Assembly: GCA_030220185.1 (NCBI GenBank)
Contig: JASPKZ010007797.1
Coordinates: 2,276,001-2,340,000, forward strand
Length of the DNA: 64,000 nt
Reading direction: 5' to 3'
Source: Diploptera punctata
Lineage: Eukaryota; Arthropoda; Insecta; Blattodea; Blaberidae
Shown here: positions 19,672 through 30,344 of the stretch, piece after piece
Position numbering within the stretch: the first letter of the stretch is position 1
Layout of the letters: the number at the start of each line of letters is the position of its first letter
Notes under the pieces: generated by a model
Database searches by the model: none
Seen by the model: the letters and a program-made list of their open reading frames with translations, nothing else
What the model was told of the DNA's origin: nothing
Program-made: the position numbers and the translations under genes

Positions 19672-21196
19672 CACTGGTGTCCAAAAGTTTAGGATAATTT
19701 GTAAAACGGAAAATCAAAATGCTTAAAGAGGAGCAAGGAGTAAAAATTATTTATCAAAACGTTTCTCAGTACATTTAGTTTAGTTTACATACTAAATTAT
19801 AATCTCTCTTCAACAATGAAAAAATTAATAGCAATTATAAATGAAAATTGCATTGTTGCAGTTAAGCCCTGTTCCATAAATCTTCATTTTTAAAGGGAGT
19901 TATGATATAATCAGATGTAGTGTAAGAACAGATTGCAGTAAATGGCACAAAAGACAACATCTGGACCCTCTGCTTCGGGGTAGAATTATTGGGCGGCTAG
20001 AAACAGGACAGACACAAACTGAGGTCTCCATAGCACTTAATGTGCCACAAAATATATATCTAGGTTATGGCGACGGTTCCAAGAGACCGGAGACGTTAGG
20101 CGAAGACCAGTGGGAGGTCGTCCAAGAGTTACAAATCCTCAGCAGGATCGATATCTTGCGTTAACTGCAAGAAGAAACCGAAACAATGTCTGCCAGACAA
20201 CTGAGTTCAGAACTTGCGGCCGCCTCAGGTATCAGAGTATCCAGGACAAACTGTCTATAGAAGACTCAGAGCCTGCTGGTCTGTATGCTAGACGGCCTGT
20301 AGTGTGCGTCCCACTCACCCTTGATAACAAGAGAGCACGTTTACGGTGGAGTCAGGAACATCGCGACTGGACTCTAAATCAGTGGAGCAGCGTGCTATTT
20401 ACAGACGAGTCCAGATTCAGCTTGAACTGTGATTCGCATCGCGTGACTATCTGGAAGGAGCAAGGAACTCGTTACAACCCCATGAACATCATGGAAAGAA
20501 TCCATTTGGTGGCGGTTGGTCTCCTGGTATGGGGAGGTATAAATGATGAATGCACGCACAGAGCTTCACATCTTCCGCAGGTGGCACTGTTAATGCTCAG
20601 CGGTATAGAGAAGAGATCCTGGAACCTCATGTAAGACTTTTCAGGGGAGCTGTGGGTCCAGAATTCATATTCATGGATGACAATGCCCGACCTCACAGGT
20701 CACAACTGGTGATGAGTTTCTTCAGGAGGAAGATATCCAGCGTATGGAGTGGCCAGCGAGGTCTCCGGATATGAATCCTATAGAGCATGCATGGGATGCC
20801 TTAGGGAGACAAATTGCATCTCGTCAGCCTCCTCCGAGGACACTTCAAGACCTTCACATTGCTCTTCATGAGGAGTGGAATTTGCTGAGCATCGAACTCC
20901 TGAACAACCTCATCACTAGCATGCCACGTCGATGTGAGTCTTGTGTAGCTGTCAGGGGTAATCACACCCCATACTAATCATTTGAACCATTGTTGTTTCA
21001 ACTTTTATGTTCGAATTCTGAAATGCAGTTTTGTTGTTGTGAAAATGACAAGTGAATGACGTATTCATGCCATTGTTTCTTTCGTGCCATGTTTCTAATT
21101 ATCTGTGACATACCCTTACCAAATTTTGTATTATTCTGACAAATGCTTTATAATAAGTCGGCAAATGAACTAATTATCCTTAACTTTTGGACACAA

Positions 21197-21199
<3 letters not shown>
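19672..21199 (+). mobile_element. Tc1-like transposon 1
   Basis: 1,528 bp bounded by TA (19670-19671, 21200-21201). TIRs begin CACTGGTGTCCAAAAGTT and, inverted at the right, CACTTGTGTCCAAAAGTT, continuing to GGATAAT. Contains one transposase pseudogene filling most of the element, so it is a nearly full-length but dead copy. Confidence 0.93.
19942..20977 (+). pseudogene. Tc1-like transposase (DD34E), frameshifted
   Basis: DNA cut-and-paste transposase of the Tc1 group. In order: a helix-turn-helix region (TQTEVSIALNVPQ, RRFQETGDV), the GRPR linker (VGGRPRV), first catalytic Asp in VLFTDESRF, second in FIFMDDNARPH, and Glu in DMNPIEHAWDALG. The spacing fits DD34E once a one-base shift near 20720 is allowed for. 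Frames change near 19980, 20065, about 20190-20270, about 20560 and about 20720. The C-terminus is intact to TPY-stop at 20977. Nearly all family motifs survive, so inactivation is probably not ancient. Confidence 0.92.

Positions 21200-21237
<38 letters not shown>
21200..21237. repeat. TA microsatellite
   Basis: TA run starting at the transposon's TA duplication. Confidence 0.9.
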
Positions 21238-21240
<3 letters not shown>

Positions 21241-21424
21241 ATCGCTGTGGTCTCGAGGTAGCGTGCTGCCTTGTCACGCAGCGGGCCCGGGTTCGATCCC
21301 CGGTCGGGGCAGTTTTTCTGGGTGAGGTTTTTATCGGGGTTTTTCCTCACCTGTAAGACAAATGTCAGGAAAACTTTAAGGCCCAAACGGTCCCCGAAAT
21401 TATATGGCCATCATCATCATCCTT
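21238..21424 (+). mobile_element. SINE head A module 2, 5' half (split)
   Basis: Head CCATCGCTGTGGTCTCGAGG, B box GGTTCGATCCC, and body to the CATCATCATCC run. The 3' half resumes at 22405. The two halves are separated by an inserted hairpin-family element. Confidence 0.88.
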
Positions 21425-22404
21425 ATGATTATCATAAGTAATGCCACGAGTGATTTCCAAATTATCGATAAATTCACGACTCACGAATTGAGTAGTGAAT
21501 TTATCTAGAGAATTTGGAAATCAAGAGTGGCATTTGTTAGGACTATTTAACGAATAAAATTAAGCTGTTTACTCATAAATCATTATTTAACTATAGTTAT
21601 TTTAAAATATTTATATATTTAATGTAAACGGCGATGTTTGAAAACAAATGAGAAACGATAGGTAAGCTTCATCTGCTTCTTTTGTTTATCACTGCAACCA
21701 GATCATACTATTTATTGCCAAAGGAACGCAATATTGTAAGAATGCTCTCTAGTGGAGAAAAAATGAAACACATCAAACTGTATATTAATAATTCATTTCT
21801 GATGTCGTATGATGTAAATATGACAATTATATTTTTCTGGATTGTTACCTGGGAAAAAATACATTTAAGAAAGTGCAAACAGTGGTTTCTTTTTTTGGTG
21901 GTATAATCAATTGCTACAAATGTTTTTATATTAACTCCCGCATGCGGCATGTGTTGACATTCATGCACTATATATACAATCTGGTAGCCGTATTTCTCAA
22001 GGGCTCAGTCACTGCAAAATAATGGTCAGACCTGTTCAGAATATTAAAAAGGAGGAGCTTTCTTTCTTCTTCTTCGGCTTTCCCCACTTATAGGTTTGCC
22101 GTCTTCAGTTTCCATTTATCTCTATAATTCCAATCTCCCTCTTCCAAATTCCGATCATCCATTATAGTTCTGGCGTAGGTTTTCCATTTCCATCTTGGTC
22201 TGCCACGTTTATTTCTTCCAGAGGGTGACCATTGGTATATATTTTTTGGCCATCTTTCATTTTCCATTCTTGGAGCTTTCTTTAATATGGTAAATATAAC
22301 ACTGATACATATTTCGTGAAACACGACTCTGATTGGTTGTAAAACATAAATCATTGAAACGTGATTGGTCATTGACTCCCATTTGAGGCATGAGTTAAAT
22401 AGTC
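21425..22404 (+). mobile_element. Hairpin-ended dispersed family, copy B
   Basis: The most informative copy. It is inserted in a SINE and flanked by ATCATCATCCTT at 21413-21424 and 22405-22416, the apparent target duplication (the site is simple-sequence, so the length is uncertain). It starts ATGATTATCATAAGTAATGC, has a roughly 95-bp imperfect hairpin (21440-21537), then GACTATTTAACG, an AT-rich body with no ORF, and ends GAGTTAAATAGTC. A LINE fragment is nested inside. Confidence 0.8.
22066..22271 (-). mobile_element. 5'-truncated LINE insertion
   Basis: Flanked by a 12-bp duplication GGAGCTTTCTTT (22054-22065, 22272-22283). The minus strand encodes KRGRPRWKWKTYARTIMDDR and NLEEGDW, a LINE C-terminus, and ends with a GAA tail. 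A clear target-primed insertion into hairpin-family copy B. Confidence 0.85.
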
Positions 22405-22560
22405 ATCATCATCCTTCATCGGTGTGGAAAGCAACGGGGAGCTATCACACCTACAATTCCCTAGTAAAGCTGCAAGCATAGCATAGAAATATGGAAATGC
22501 TATGATTGCAGTGAAGGACCTGCTTTCTGACAGAATTACTATGGATGGATATATATATAG
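22405..22560 (+). mobile_element. SINE head A module 2, 3' half (split)
   Basis: Continues the SINE of 21238, with the CTACAATTCCCTAGTAAAGC block, a damaged CTTTCTGACAG in place of CTTCGGGCAG, and the ATGGATGG tail. Confidence 0.85.
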
Positions 22561-23078
22561 GCCTATTAGTAAATCGGCAAAATGGGACCATAAATTCGCT
22601 CAGTTTATGCAGATCCTGCAATGACGGTCTTTATGGTTTACAATAGATAAATAATTATAATTGCTCTGTTTTAATAAATTTCGCATGCCTTAATAACCAA
22701 ATTCTTGAAATGAAATTTCAAGTGCGGAAAGTTATATTAGGTAGCTTTTAGACTGCAGTAACATAAACTAATGATCTGTTACGCGTTTGGAATTAAATGG
22801 AAATGATGTCATATTGTGTGTGATGGAGATGTACAGTATCGGAATAACAAGAATCTACTGTTACCGACACACAATGAAGCTTATTTTTATTCTCCCATTC
22901 AAAACAATCGCATTTATTTCCTTCTTCCATGCTATTTATACATCACTGGCGTACTATTACCTGCAATTTTAATACACTTCATATTCCAGGGTCACAATTC
23001 TGGCTGTTTACATGCAACTCTACTTTGTTTATTTACTTAGCCTGGTGGCCTTACTTTTCCACTCACCAGGACAAACAT
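22561..23078. other. No recognised feature
   Basis: ORFs of 61-74 codons at 22787-23040 have no recognisable domain. Confidence 0.45.
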
Positions 23079-23145
23079 ATCGCTCATTTGCAAGAAGAGT
23101 GACATAACTCAAAAAACATAGTTTTTCACGGGATGCATTTAAAGG
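23079..23145 (+). repeat. Short dispersed repeat (CATATCGCTCATTT)
   Basis: Shares ACATATCGCTCATTT and GTGAC-TAACT with the inverse of 27868-27925. Confidence 0.45.
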
Positions 23146-23179
23146 TCTGAAATCAATAGGAACTTTGCCTCCGTTTGTC

Positions 23180-24300
23180 AAGTAATGCCACGAGTGCTTT
23201 CCAAATTTATCTAGAGGATTTGGAAATCAAGAGTCGCATTTGTTAGAACTATTTAACGAATAAAATTAAGCTGTTTACTCACAAATCATTATTTAAATAT
23301 AGTTATTTTAAAATATTTATATATTTAATGTAAACTGGTCCACCGCTGTGGTCTCGAGGTAGCGTGCTGCCTTGTCACACTGCGAGCCCGGGTTCGATCC
23401 CCGATCGGGGCAGTTTTTCTGGGTGAGGTTTTTATCGGGGTTTTTCCTCACCTGTAAGACAAATGGCAGGAAAACTTTAAGGCCCAGAAGGTCCCCGAAA
23501 TCATATGGCCATCATCATCACCATCATCCTTACCATTATCATCATCGTTCACCGGTGTGGAAAACAACGGGAAGCTACCACACCTACAATTCCCTAGTAA
23601 AGCTGCAAGCATAGCATGAAAATGCTATGATTGCAGTGAAGGACCTGCCTTCGGGCAGAATTACTATGGATGGAATGTAAACTGCGATGTTTGAAAACAA
23701 ATGAGAAATGTTTGGTTATGCTTCTTTTGTTCATCCACTGCAACTAGCTATTTTTACTCACAAATCATTATTTAAATATAGTTATTTTAAAATATTTATA
23801 TATTTAATGTAAACTGCGATGTTTGAAAACAAATGAGAAATGTTTGGTTATGCTTCTTTTGTTCATCCACTGCAACTAGCTCATATTATTTATAGCCAAA
23901 TAGCATCGCAATATTGTAAGAATGCACTCTAGTGGAGAAAAAATGAAACACATTGAACTGTATATTATAACGAACATTATAGGTTATTAATTATTTTTTT
24001 AGGAGACAACTCCGTAAAATCATTATTTAAAAACACAATTATTGAACACACAATTATAAAATGTGTAGTTCGAAGGAATCTGTTAATTATTTGTTATATT
24101 CAACTTATTTTTTCGAGAGTCAGTCACTGCAAAATAATGCTCTGACCTGTTTAGAATATTAAAAAGGCGGAGCTTTCTTTAATATGATGAACAGAAGTAG
24201 ATAAATATCGAGGTGAAACAGGACTGTGATTGGTTGTAAAACAAAATTCATTGAAACGTGATTGGTCATTGACAACCATTTGAGGCATGAGTTAAATAGT
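23180..24300 (+). mobile_element. Hairpin-ended dispersed family, copy C
   Basis: Starts AGTAATGCCACGAGTG with a shortened hairpin and ends ATGAGTTAAATAGT. Interrupted by a SINE (23337-23674) and carries a 132-bp internal tandem duplication (SINE excluded). Confidence 0.8.
23337..23674 (+). mobile_element. tRNA-derived SINE, head A, 3' module 2
   Basis: Complete from GTCCACCGC to the ATGGATGGA tail, with B box GGTTCGATCCC. Flanked by a 9-bp duplication ATGTAAACT (23328-23336, 23675-23683). Inserted into hairpin-family copy C. Confidence 0.92.
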
Positions 24301-24339
24301 AATAAATATTAATTATTATACCAACTCATTGTATACAAT

Positions 24340-24420
24340 CGCTTACGTCAGAGCCACCCAAACTTATTCGTTTCGCGGGCCAAATGGGGTGGGCCACAGG
24401 TCCTATTATAGCTGTTGTGG
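24340..24420 (+). mobile_element. Possible hAT-type terminal fragment
   Basis: CAGAGCCACCCAAACTTATT followed by CGCGGGCCAAAT resembles the terminus of non-autonomous hAT elements. No partner end found. Followed by ATT repeats. Confidence 0.3.
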
Positions 24421-24494
24421 ATTATTATTATTATTATTATTTATTATTATTATATATAATATTATTATTTTATTAATAATAATATTATTATTAT

Positions 24495-24735
24495 TTATTT
24501 ATTTAGCAAGTTTCACGATGTTTCACATCTTCTTGAGCCTAATTAATCTACTATCGTTCTCGCTCACATATCTGTCATTCCAATCCCATGTCCATCTTTT
24601 TCTCTCATCCTGCTCAAAATACCATCAATCCACGTTATTTTTGGCAGCTTCCACGTTATTCTTCTATCAAGTGGCACCCATGGTATTTAGATATATTCGT
24701 TCGGTCTTCTTGTTAACATTCTATTTTACATGAGA
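24495..24735 (-). pseudogene. LINE C-terminal fragment (RPKITWIDGIL family)
   Basis: The minus strand resembles PLDRRKRGRPKITWIDGI-type LINE C-termini, followed by AGCTAAATAAATA and an AAT tail. A second copy is at 24868-24941 plus 26734-26910. Confidence 0.6.
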
Positions 24736-24747
24736 TTTGTACACATG

Positions 24748-24844
24748 TGAATATTGTCTATTATTATTATTATTATTATTATTATATTATTATTATATTA
24801 TCATCATCATCATCATTATTATTATTATCATTATTATTATCATT

Positions 24845-24876
<32 letters not shown>

Positions 24877-24880
24877 GCAA
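24748..24880. repeat. ATT/ATC/ATTT microsatellites
   Basis: Mixed ATT, ATC and TTTA runs at the tail of the adjacent LINE copy. Confidence 0.85.
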
Positions 24881-24943
24881 GTTTCACGATGTTTCAAGAA
24901 TCTTCTTGAGCCTAATTAATCTACTATCGTTCTCGCTTACATA
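24881..24943 (-). pseudogene. LINE fragment, 3' part, split by Tc1
   Basis: AGCAAGTTTCACGATGTTTC and CTACTATCGTTCTCGCT match 24495-24570. The copy resumes at 26734 immediately after the transposon. Confidence 0.7.
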
Positions 24944-26731
24944 CAGTATGTCAATTTGTTATTCATACACTTAGATTTTATAATTGAAATAGCACAATTT
25001 TAATTCTCAGAATATTGCAATTATATTTTGCCATTAACTAAACATTTTCAGGTACACTTCTTTACATAATATATAAAAATCAACAAATTCTATAAACATT
25101 TAACATATAATATATTAAAAAACTTTAAAAGTTTATAGTCACTTTTCTATTCATACAGTCAGAATGGGGAAAAATAAAAAAATGAAGAAAAAAAAAAGAA
25201 CTGTCCTCAATACTTTGTAGGGTAACCTTTAGCTTTAATAACAGTTTGACATCTACACTGCATGGATCTAACAAGCCTATCACATATCTGAGGACTGATT
25301 TTGCACCATTCTTCAGTAACCACCTTCTTCAATTATTCTTTGGAAGAAGGATTTCTGCTGCGGACCCTAGGTTTCAAAACGCCCATAAATGTTCTATGGG
25401 GTTTAAGTCAGCATATTGAGGAGGGGTTTTCAATTGCTTTGGCACGTTCCATATCAACCAAGTCTTATTTAAGTCCGCCGTATGTTTGGGGTCGTTATCT
25501 TGTTGGAACATGTACGTAGGGAGCATGTCCAATTTTGCTGCACTTTGTTTAACATTCTTACGAAGAATGTCGTTATACACAAATTTGTCCATAACAATGT
25601 CAATGAACTGTATATTGCCAACCCCTTTTGCCGACATACACCTCCACAACATTATAGACCCACACCCATGTTTTACTGTAGGTGTTGTATTGGTCACATC
25701 AATATCCGCATTGGCTTTTCCCCAGATTCTATGAACGCCATCTGAATCGAACAGGTTGATTTTAGCCTCATCAAACCAGAGAACATTATTCCAAAATGCC
25801 TGCCCCTTATTTACATGTTCTTTTGAAAACTGTAGTCTTACAACACGGTTCTTCTTACATACATACGGCCTTTTTCTAGTCATTCTTCCATGATAGCCAT
25901 TTCTGCGTAATACCTTCCGAACTGTCTCAGTACATACCATTTTACCAGCAGAAACTTCTAGGGTTAGACCGCAATTTTGGAGCACTAATTCTGGGGTTTG
26001 AATTTCACTTGTCTCACAATGGTTCTCTCCTCCTTTTCACTTAACTTCTTTTGTTAAGGTTTTCTTGGAACATTCTCTACTGAACCTTTATACTTGAATT
26101 TATTTAGTATATACTGTACTGTTGCATGACATTTGCCTATCAGTCGCCCTATTTTTTCTCAAAGAATATCCCTTAAGTGCAAGATTTACAATTGTGTCTT
26201 TGAGATCAGAACTGAATTCTTTACTTTACATTTACACATTTTGGAGGCGACTGACTGCCAGTGTACACAACCAGCACAGTAGACAGATGTAAAAAGCAAA
26301 TGCACAATTTAGAGTATTCATGTTGCATTAATGTTTAAGCTAGTTAGACAAGCAAATACACTGCAGTGTTTTCTTTAGTGTATGAATAGCAAATTTGCTT
26401 GTATTTGAGTGTAATAAAGATTATTTCTTTTGATAAATTATGTTTATTTTATAATTAAGTTTTGAAGCCTGGAAATAAGAGATTAAAAAAGGTCTATTTT
26501 GACAAAAGTTGGAATTATTTTTTATAGTAAATTCTATAGGTTATGGAACTCGTATAATAAAGTAGATTATTTTAAGTCTGGTATGGAGAATATTCTCATA
26601 CATATTTAGATATGACATAGTGTTTTCCTTCAAGCCACAATAAATATTTTTTCTTTACTTTTAAAAACTTTCTGAAAATTGGATTTTTATTAATAAAAAT
26701 GCCTGTGTATGAATACCAAATTGACATACTG
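24944..26731 (-). mobile_element. Tc1-like transposon 2, with IR/DR ends
   Basis: 1,788 bp, TA on both sides (24942-24943, 26732-26733), inserted in a LINE whose uninterrupted form (ACATATCTGTCATTCC) is visible at 24563. TIRs start CAGTATGTCAATTTG and share TATTCATACAC. A second TTCATACA motif lies inside each end (about 25151 and 26386), giving the paired-repeat IR/DR layout known from some Tc1 elements such as Sleeping Beauty. Confidence 0.92.
25216..26250 (-). pseudogene. Tc1/Tc3-type transposase (DD34E), frameshifted
   Basis: The minus strand carries an N-terminal helix-turn-helix (IGRLIGKCHATVQYILNKFK, then VENVPRKP). The 203-residue open block at 25374-25985 has VLWFDEAKINLF (first Asp), MFQQDNDPKHT (second Asp) and LNPIEHLW (Glu), with 34 residues between the last two. 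A frameshift follows HLW. The C-terminus resumes in another frame and ends ...KAKGYPTKY-stop near 25216. The usual GGGSIMVWGC reads GCGSIMLWRC. The catalytic triad is intact but the gene is broken at both ends. Confidence 0.92.
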
Positions 26732-26733
26732 TA

Positions 26734-26910
26734 TCTGTCATTCCAATCCCCATGTCCATCCTTTTTCTCTCATCCTGCTCAAAATACCATCAATCCACGT
26801 TATTTTTGGCCTTCCACGTTTTCTTCTATCAAGTGGCACCCATTCTTGTATTCTTCTGTCTTCTGTCTCTGTCATTCTTTTTTACATGTGAGCATACAAT
26901 TTTATTGTCT
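26734..26910 (-). pseudogene. LINE fragment, 5' part, split by Tc1
   Basis: Completes the LINE copy of 24881-24943. The plus strand TCTGTCATTCCAATCCCCAT matches 24567 onward. Confidence 0.7.
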
Positions 26911-26984
26911 GTTAGATTTATTATGTATTGATTATGATTTATCATGTTGTATTATTATTGTATCACTTATTATTGTTTATATCA

Positions 26985-27232
26985 TTATTTGTATCATTAT
27001 CATTTATTATCATTATTATCATTATTATTATTGTTATTATTATTATCATTATTATTATTATTATCATTACTATTATTATCATTATTATTATCATCATCAC
27101 TATTATCATTATTATTATTATTATTATCATCATCATCATCATCATCACTATTACCATCATTATTATTATCATCATCGTTATTATTGTTATTATTATATTA
27201 TTATTATATTATTATATTATTATTATTATTAT
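26985..27232. repeat. ATT/ATC compound microsatellite
   Basis: About 250 bp of imperfect ATT and ATC units. Long poly-Ile, poly-Tyr or poly-Leu readings across it are translations of the repeat only. Confidence 0.95.
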
Positions 27233-27344
27233 AAGCGTGTGTTGATTTGCTACATTTCTTGTTATGTCGTTATAACATATTTCACAAGCTATTGTATCAT
27301 TGCTGATAGACTAATGTTATAGGCCTAATCTTAGCATATTTTAA

Positions 27345-27640
27345 TTTATTGCAACAAGCCGGAAATTCGAGGGTTCGAATCCCGGTGGGATCAGAATTTT
27401 AATCTGACCAAACCTTCTGGCGGCACTATGGCCCTGCGATCGACTCAGCCTCTAACGAAAATGAGTACCAGACTTTTTTTCTGGAGGTAAATGCGGCCGT
27501 TACGCAGGGCTGACAACGCGGCTGACATCAAGTACCGATTGTCTAGAAAAAGTGGGGATGATTTGAAAACATTAGATCAGGATAGGGGCCTCCTGAGGCC
27601 TGTAGTGGGATTACTTTACTTTAGAATGCTACAAAGGCCG
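27345..27640 (+). mobile_element. tRNA-derived SINE, family D
   Basis: B box GGTTCGAATCCCGG at about 27372, then GGATCAG-ATTTT, AAACCTTCT, AATGAGTACCAG and CTCCTGAGGCCTGTAGTGGG. The same order occurs at 47160-47415. Confidence 0.7.
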
Positions 27641-28182
27641 GTAGAAAGTGGGGTTCTATTCCAGCATTTGCTCTTGGATTGAGGGAAACCGCTTAAAACC
27701 TCAATCGGAATAGTCGATCACGCGGGATCTTGCTAAGTTTGGTTTTCGGATGATTCTATATTGGGAGAGCCAAAACGGACATTAGGTTTTTTTTATTTAA
27801 ATATAATCTATGTACATTTCAGGTTATTACAGTTATGGTAATATGTGCGCTAATATCTCAAAATCGATATTTTTTAGTTACGTCACTTTTCTCGAAAATG
27901 AGCGATATGTTACTTTCAAATACAGCAATAACAATAATATTAGATACTAACCGATTATTTGACCAAACTGAACAATAATAAAAATTAGATCTAATAACAC
28001 AATTACGTTAATGATAATTAAAGTTAAAACTAATAATAAATGCACACAAAGGAAGAACAGCTCCTATCTACGGTATATAAAATATACAAGAAAAGTAATA
28101 AAATGTAATTAATTAATCTATCACTTATATTGACCTATATAAAACATTAGATAGAAATATTGATAAATCTTCATACTAACTA
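27641..28182. other. Mostly unrecognised; one short repeat
   Basis: 27868-27925 is the inverse of the short repeat at 23079-23145. The remainder is AT-rich with no recognised signal. Confidence 0.45.
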
Positions 28183-28279
28183 ACTCACTGGTTCTATCGA
28201 ACTCGTAGGTTCATGACCGCGCGGACATAAGCTATCCATACATCCCTATCCTGAGCTAATGTTTTACAATCATGGCCTG

Positions 28280-28285
<6 letters not shown>
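28183..28285 (-). mobile_element. RTE-like LINE 3' end
   Basis: Terminal 100 bp: plus strand ACTAACTAACTCACTGG, then GACCGCGCGGACATAAGCT. Cut by a TA run (28287-28318). Confidence 0.8.
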
Positions 28286-28322
<37 letters not shown>

Positions 28323-28534
28323 GTGAGGTGTTCCTGTTAGTTAATAAAACATTCTTCAGTTTGTTTGTGAAAGATGTTATAGTTTTTAGTCTCTGACATA
28401 GGATGGAAGAGAATTCGATGTTCTAGCAAGAGGAATCTGTAAAATATTTCGCTGCTCGTTAAATGTAGAATAATAAAGTATTTCGATTTAAAAGAAAATT
28501 CGTACTAATTCTCGTTTCAACATAAAATTAGAAA

Positions 28535-28915
28535 ATATTATGAGTATTTGAGAATACATTTCTTAGGAAAAGTTTTGGACCAATGAGAAATGAACAGACA
28601 GGTGAATGGAGAAGGTTATATAACAGTGAGCTACATGATATTTATAGGAAACCATATGCAAATAAGAACGGTTAAGTCACATAGACAGCGATGAGCTGGA
28701 CATGTGTCACGAAATGGGAATGAAAGAGGGGCATGGAAACTTAATTATAGCAAAACCGGAAGGAAAATGCCTATTTAGTAGACCAAGAATCAGGTGGGAG
28801 AATAACATTAACCATGATTTGAGGAAATAGATTATACGGGGGATGATTGTAAAACGTTTGCTAGGGATATGGATGTAAGGACAAAACTTATGTCCGCGCG
28901 GCCATAAATATCGGG
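28535..28915 (+). pseudogene. RTE-like LINE C-terminus and 3' UTR
   Basis: Readable pieces are RNEQTGEWRRLYNSELHDIY, an RTVKSHRQR- segment, RGAWKLN, and the ATAGGGATGT to GTCCGCGCGGCCAT 3' UTR. Multiple frameshifts. Confidence 0.75.
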
Positions 28916-29001
28916 GTTGTTAGTGCAGTGAATTGTCTAGTTTTGCTTCTGCTAATACTCCATGTCTTATTAAAACAAAAATTAGCTATTATATAAGTTT
29001 T

Positions 29002-29316
29002 GTCCACCGCTGTGGTCTCGAGGTAGCGTGCTGCCTTGTCACGCAGCGAGTTCGGATTCGATCCTCGATCAGGGCAGTTTTTGTGGGTGATGTTTTTATC
29101 GGGGTTTTTCCTCACCTGTAAGACAAATGTCAGGAAAACTTAAAGGCCCAAACGGTCCCCGAAACCATATGGCCATCATCATCATCCTTCACCGGTGTGG
29201 AAAGCAACGGGAAGCTACTACACCTACAATTCCCTAGTAAAGCTGCAAGCATAGCATGAAAATGGTATGATTGCGGTGAAAGACCAGCCTTCGGGCAGAA
29301 TTACTATGGATGGATA
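29002..29316 (+). mobile_element. tRNA-derived SINE, head A, 3' module 2
   Basis: Full head, damaged B box (GATTCGATCCT), complete 3' module and ATGGATGG end. Its last 30 bp take part in a local triplication. Confidence 0.88.
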
Positions 29317-29632
29317 TAAGTTTTATTTGAGATCTTCAGCTATTTCATTAATTTTATTTAGCTATATTAAGTACTTCAGCGAATGAAACAATATCAATTT
29401 AGCCTTCGGGCAGAATTACTATGGATGGATATAAGTTTTATTTGAGATCTTCAGCTATTTCATTAATTTTATTTAGCTATATTAAGTACTTCAGCGAATG
29501 AAACAATATCAATTTAGCCTTCGGGCAGAATTACTATGGATGGATATAAGTTTTATTTTGAGATCTTCAGCTATTTCATTAATTTTATTTAGCTATATTA
29601 AGTACTTCAGCGAATAAATCAATATCAATTTA
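29287..29632. repeat. Three tandem 115-bp units
   Basis: Units begin at 29287, 29402 and 29517 with GCCTTCGGGCAG. Each contains the SINE 3' end plus about 85 bp of downstream flank (TTGAGATCTTCAGC, TATTAAGTACTTCAGCGAAT). The first two look identical; the third has an extra T and a few changes. Confidence 0.93.
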
Positions 29633-30125
29633 GCATATTCGTTTTGCAAGTAATCTACCACGAAGTCACTCATGATTGGTTCAGAAATTCGCATATGAAT
29701 AACTTTGATTGTTTGAGTTATTGGAAATATCCTTATCTCTGCGTCTTTATATTTCCCAGAAAGCAGATCTATTCACTTTGATATCCAGTGCTATACTGCG
29801 CAGATGTTCTAGGAACATGGTTTAACACTGTTCCATGAACCGCTCAAATTATATAAACTAAATCTCATATTCAAGTCGATATAAAACTATTTTAATTAAA
29901 TTCATTTTAATGCTAATTATCATATTTTTGGATTTGGCTACTAGACCAATTCCGTGCATATCCATTGGAGCCTGATTCTTCTCTTTTATAAATAAAATAT
30001 ACATTTTTCCTGGTGGTTTTTATTTTAATTACATTTTTGGAATTCGTACAATATTCCATGAAAAATCTACCTAACCCTGCGAAATATGAACCAACTGACG
30101 ATAGGCAAGCTCGGTCATCGTTATA
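29633..30125. other. No recognised feature
   Basis: No repeat or coding match seen. Confidence 0.4.
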
Positions 30126-30344
30126 ATCGACTCAAGAATTTGGTCTTCTTGACTGTTTCATCTCAAAGTAGTTGTTCACACCATCTCCTCATTGGTCGGC
30201 CTATATTTGTTTTTCCTTTTGGATTATTGTTGGAACAGCTTTCAATATCTTGAGTCTGACATTCGTTAAAGTTATCGCTCAGTTTTGTTTTGCATTTTTA
30301 AACTCCTAAAATTTATTTTAGAGCACCGTTGAGGTCATGTAATA

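Noticed and set aside
22787..23040. Overlapping ORFs suggesting a membrane protein
   Set aside because: Hydrophobic by AT-rich composition only; no domain, no conservation evidence.
25482..25745. Plus-strand ORFs over the second Tc1 element
   Set aside because: Antisense shadows of the minus-strand transposase.
26699..27322. Long ORFs rich in Tyr, His, Ile, Leu or Ser (also at 46101-46436 and 47336-47665)
   Set aside because: They are frame translations of ATT/ATC microsatellites with no non-repeat coding support.
29287..29632. CRISPR-like array
   Set aside because: Direct tandem units with no spacers, in an insect-type genome; local duplication explains it.
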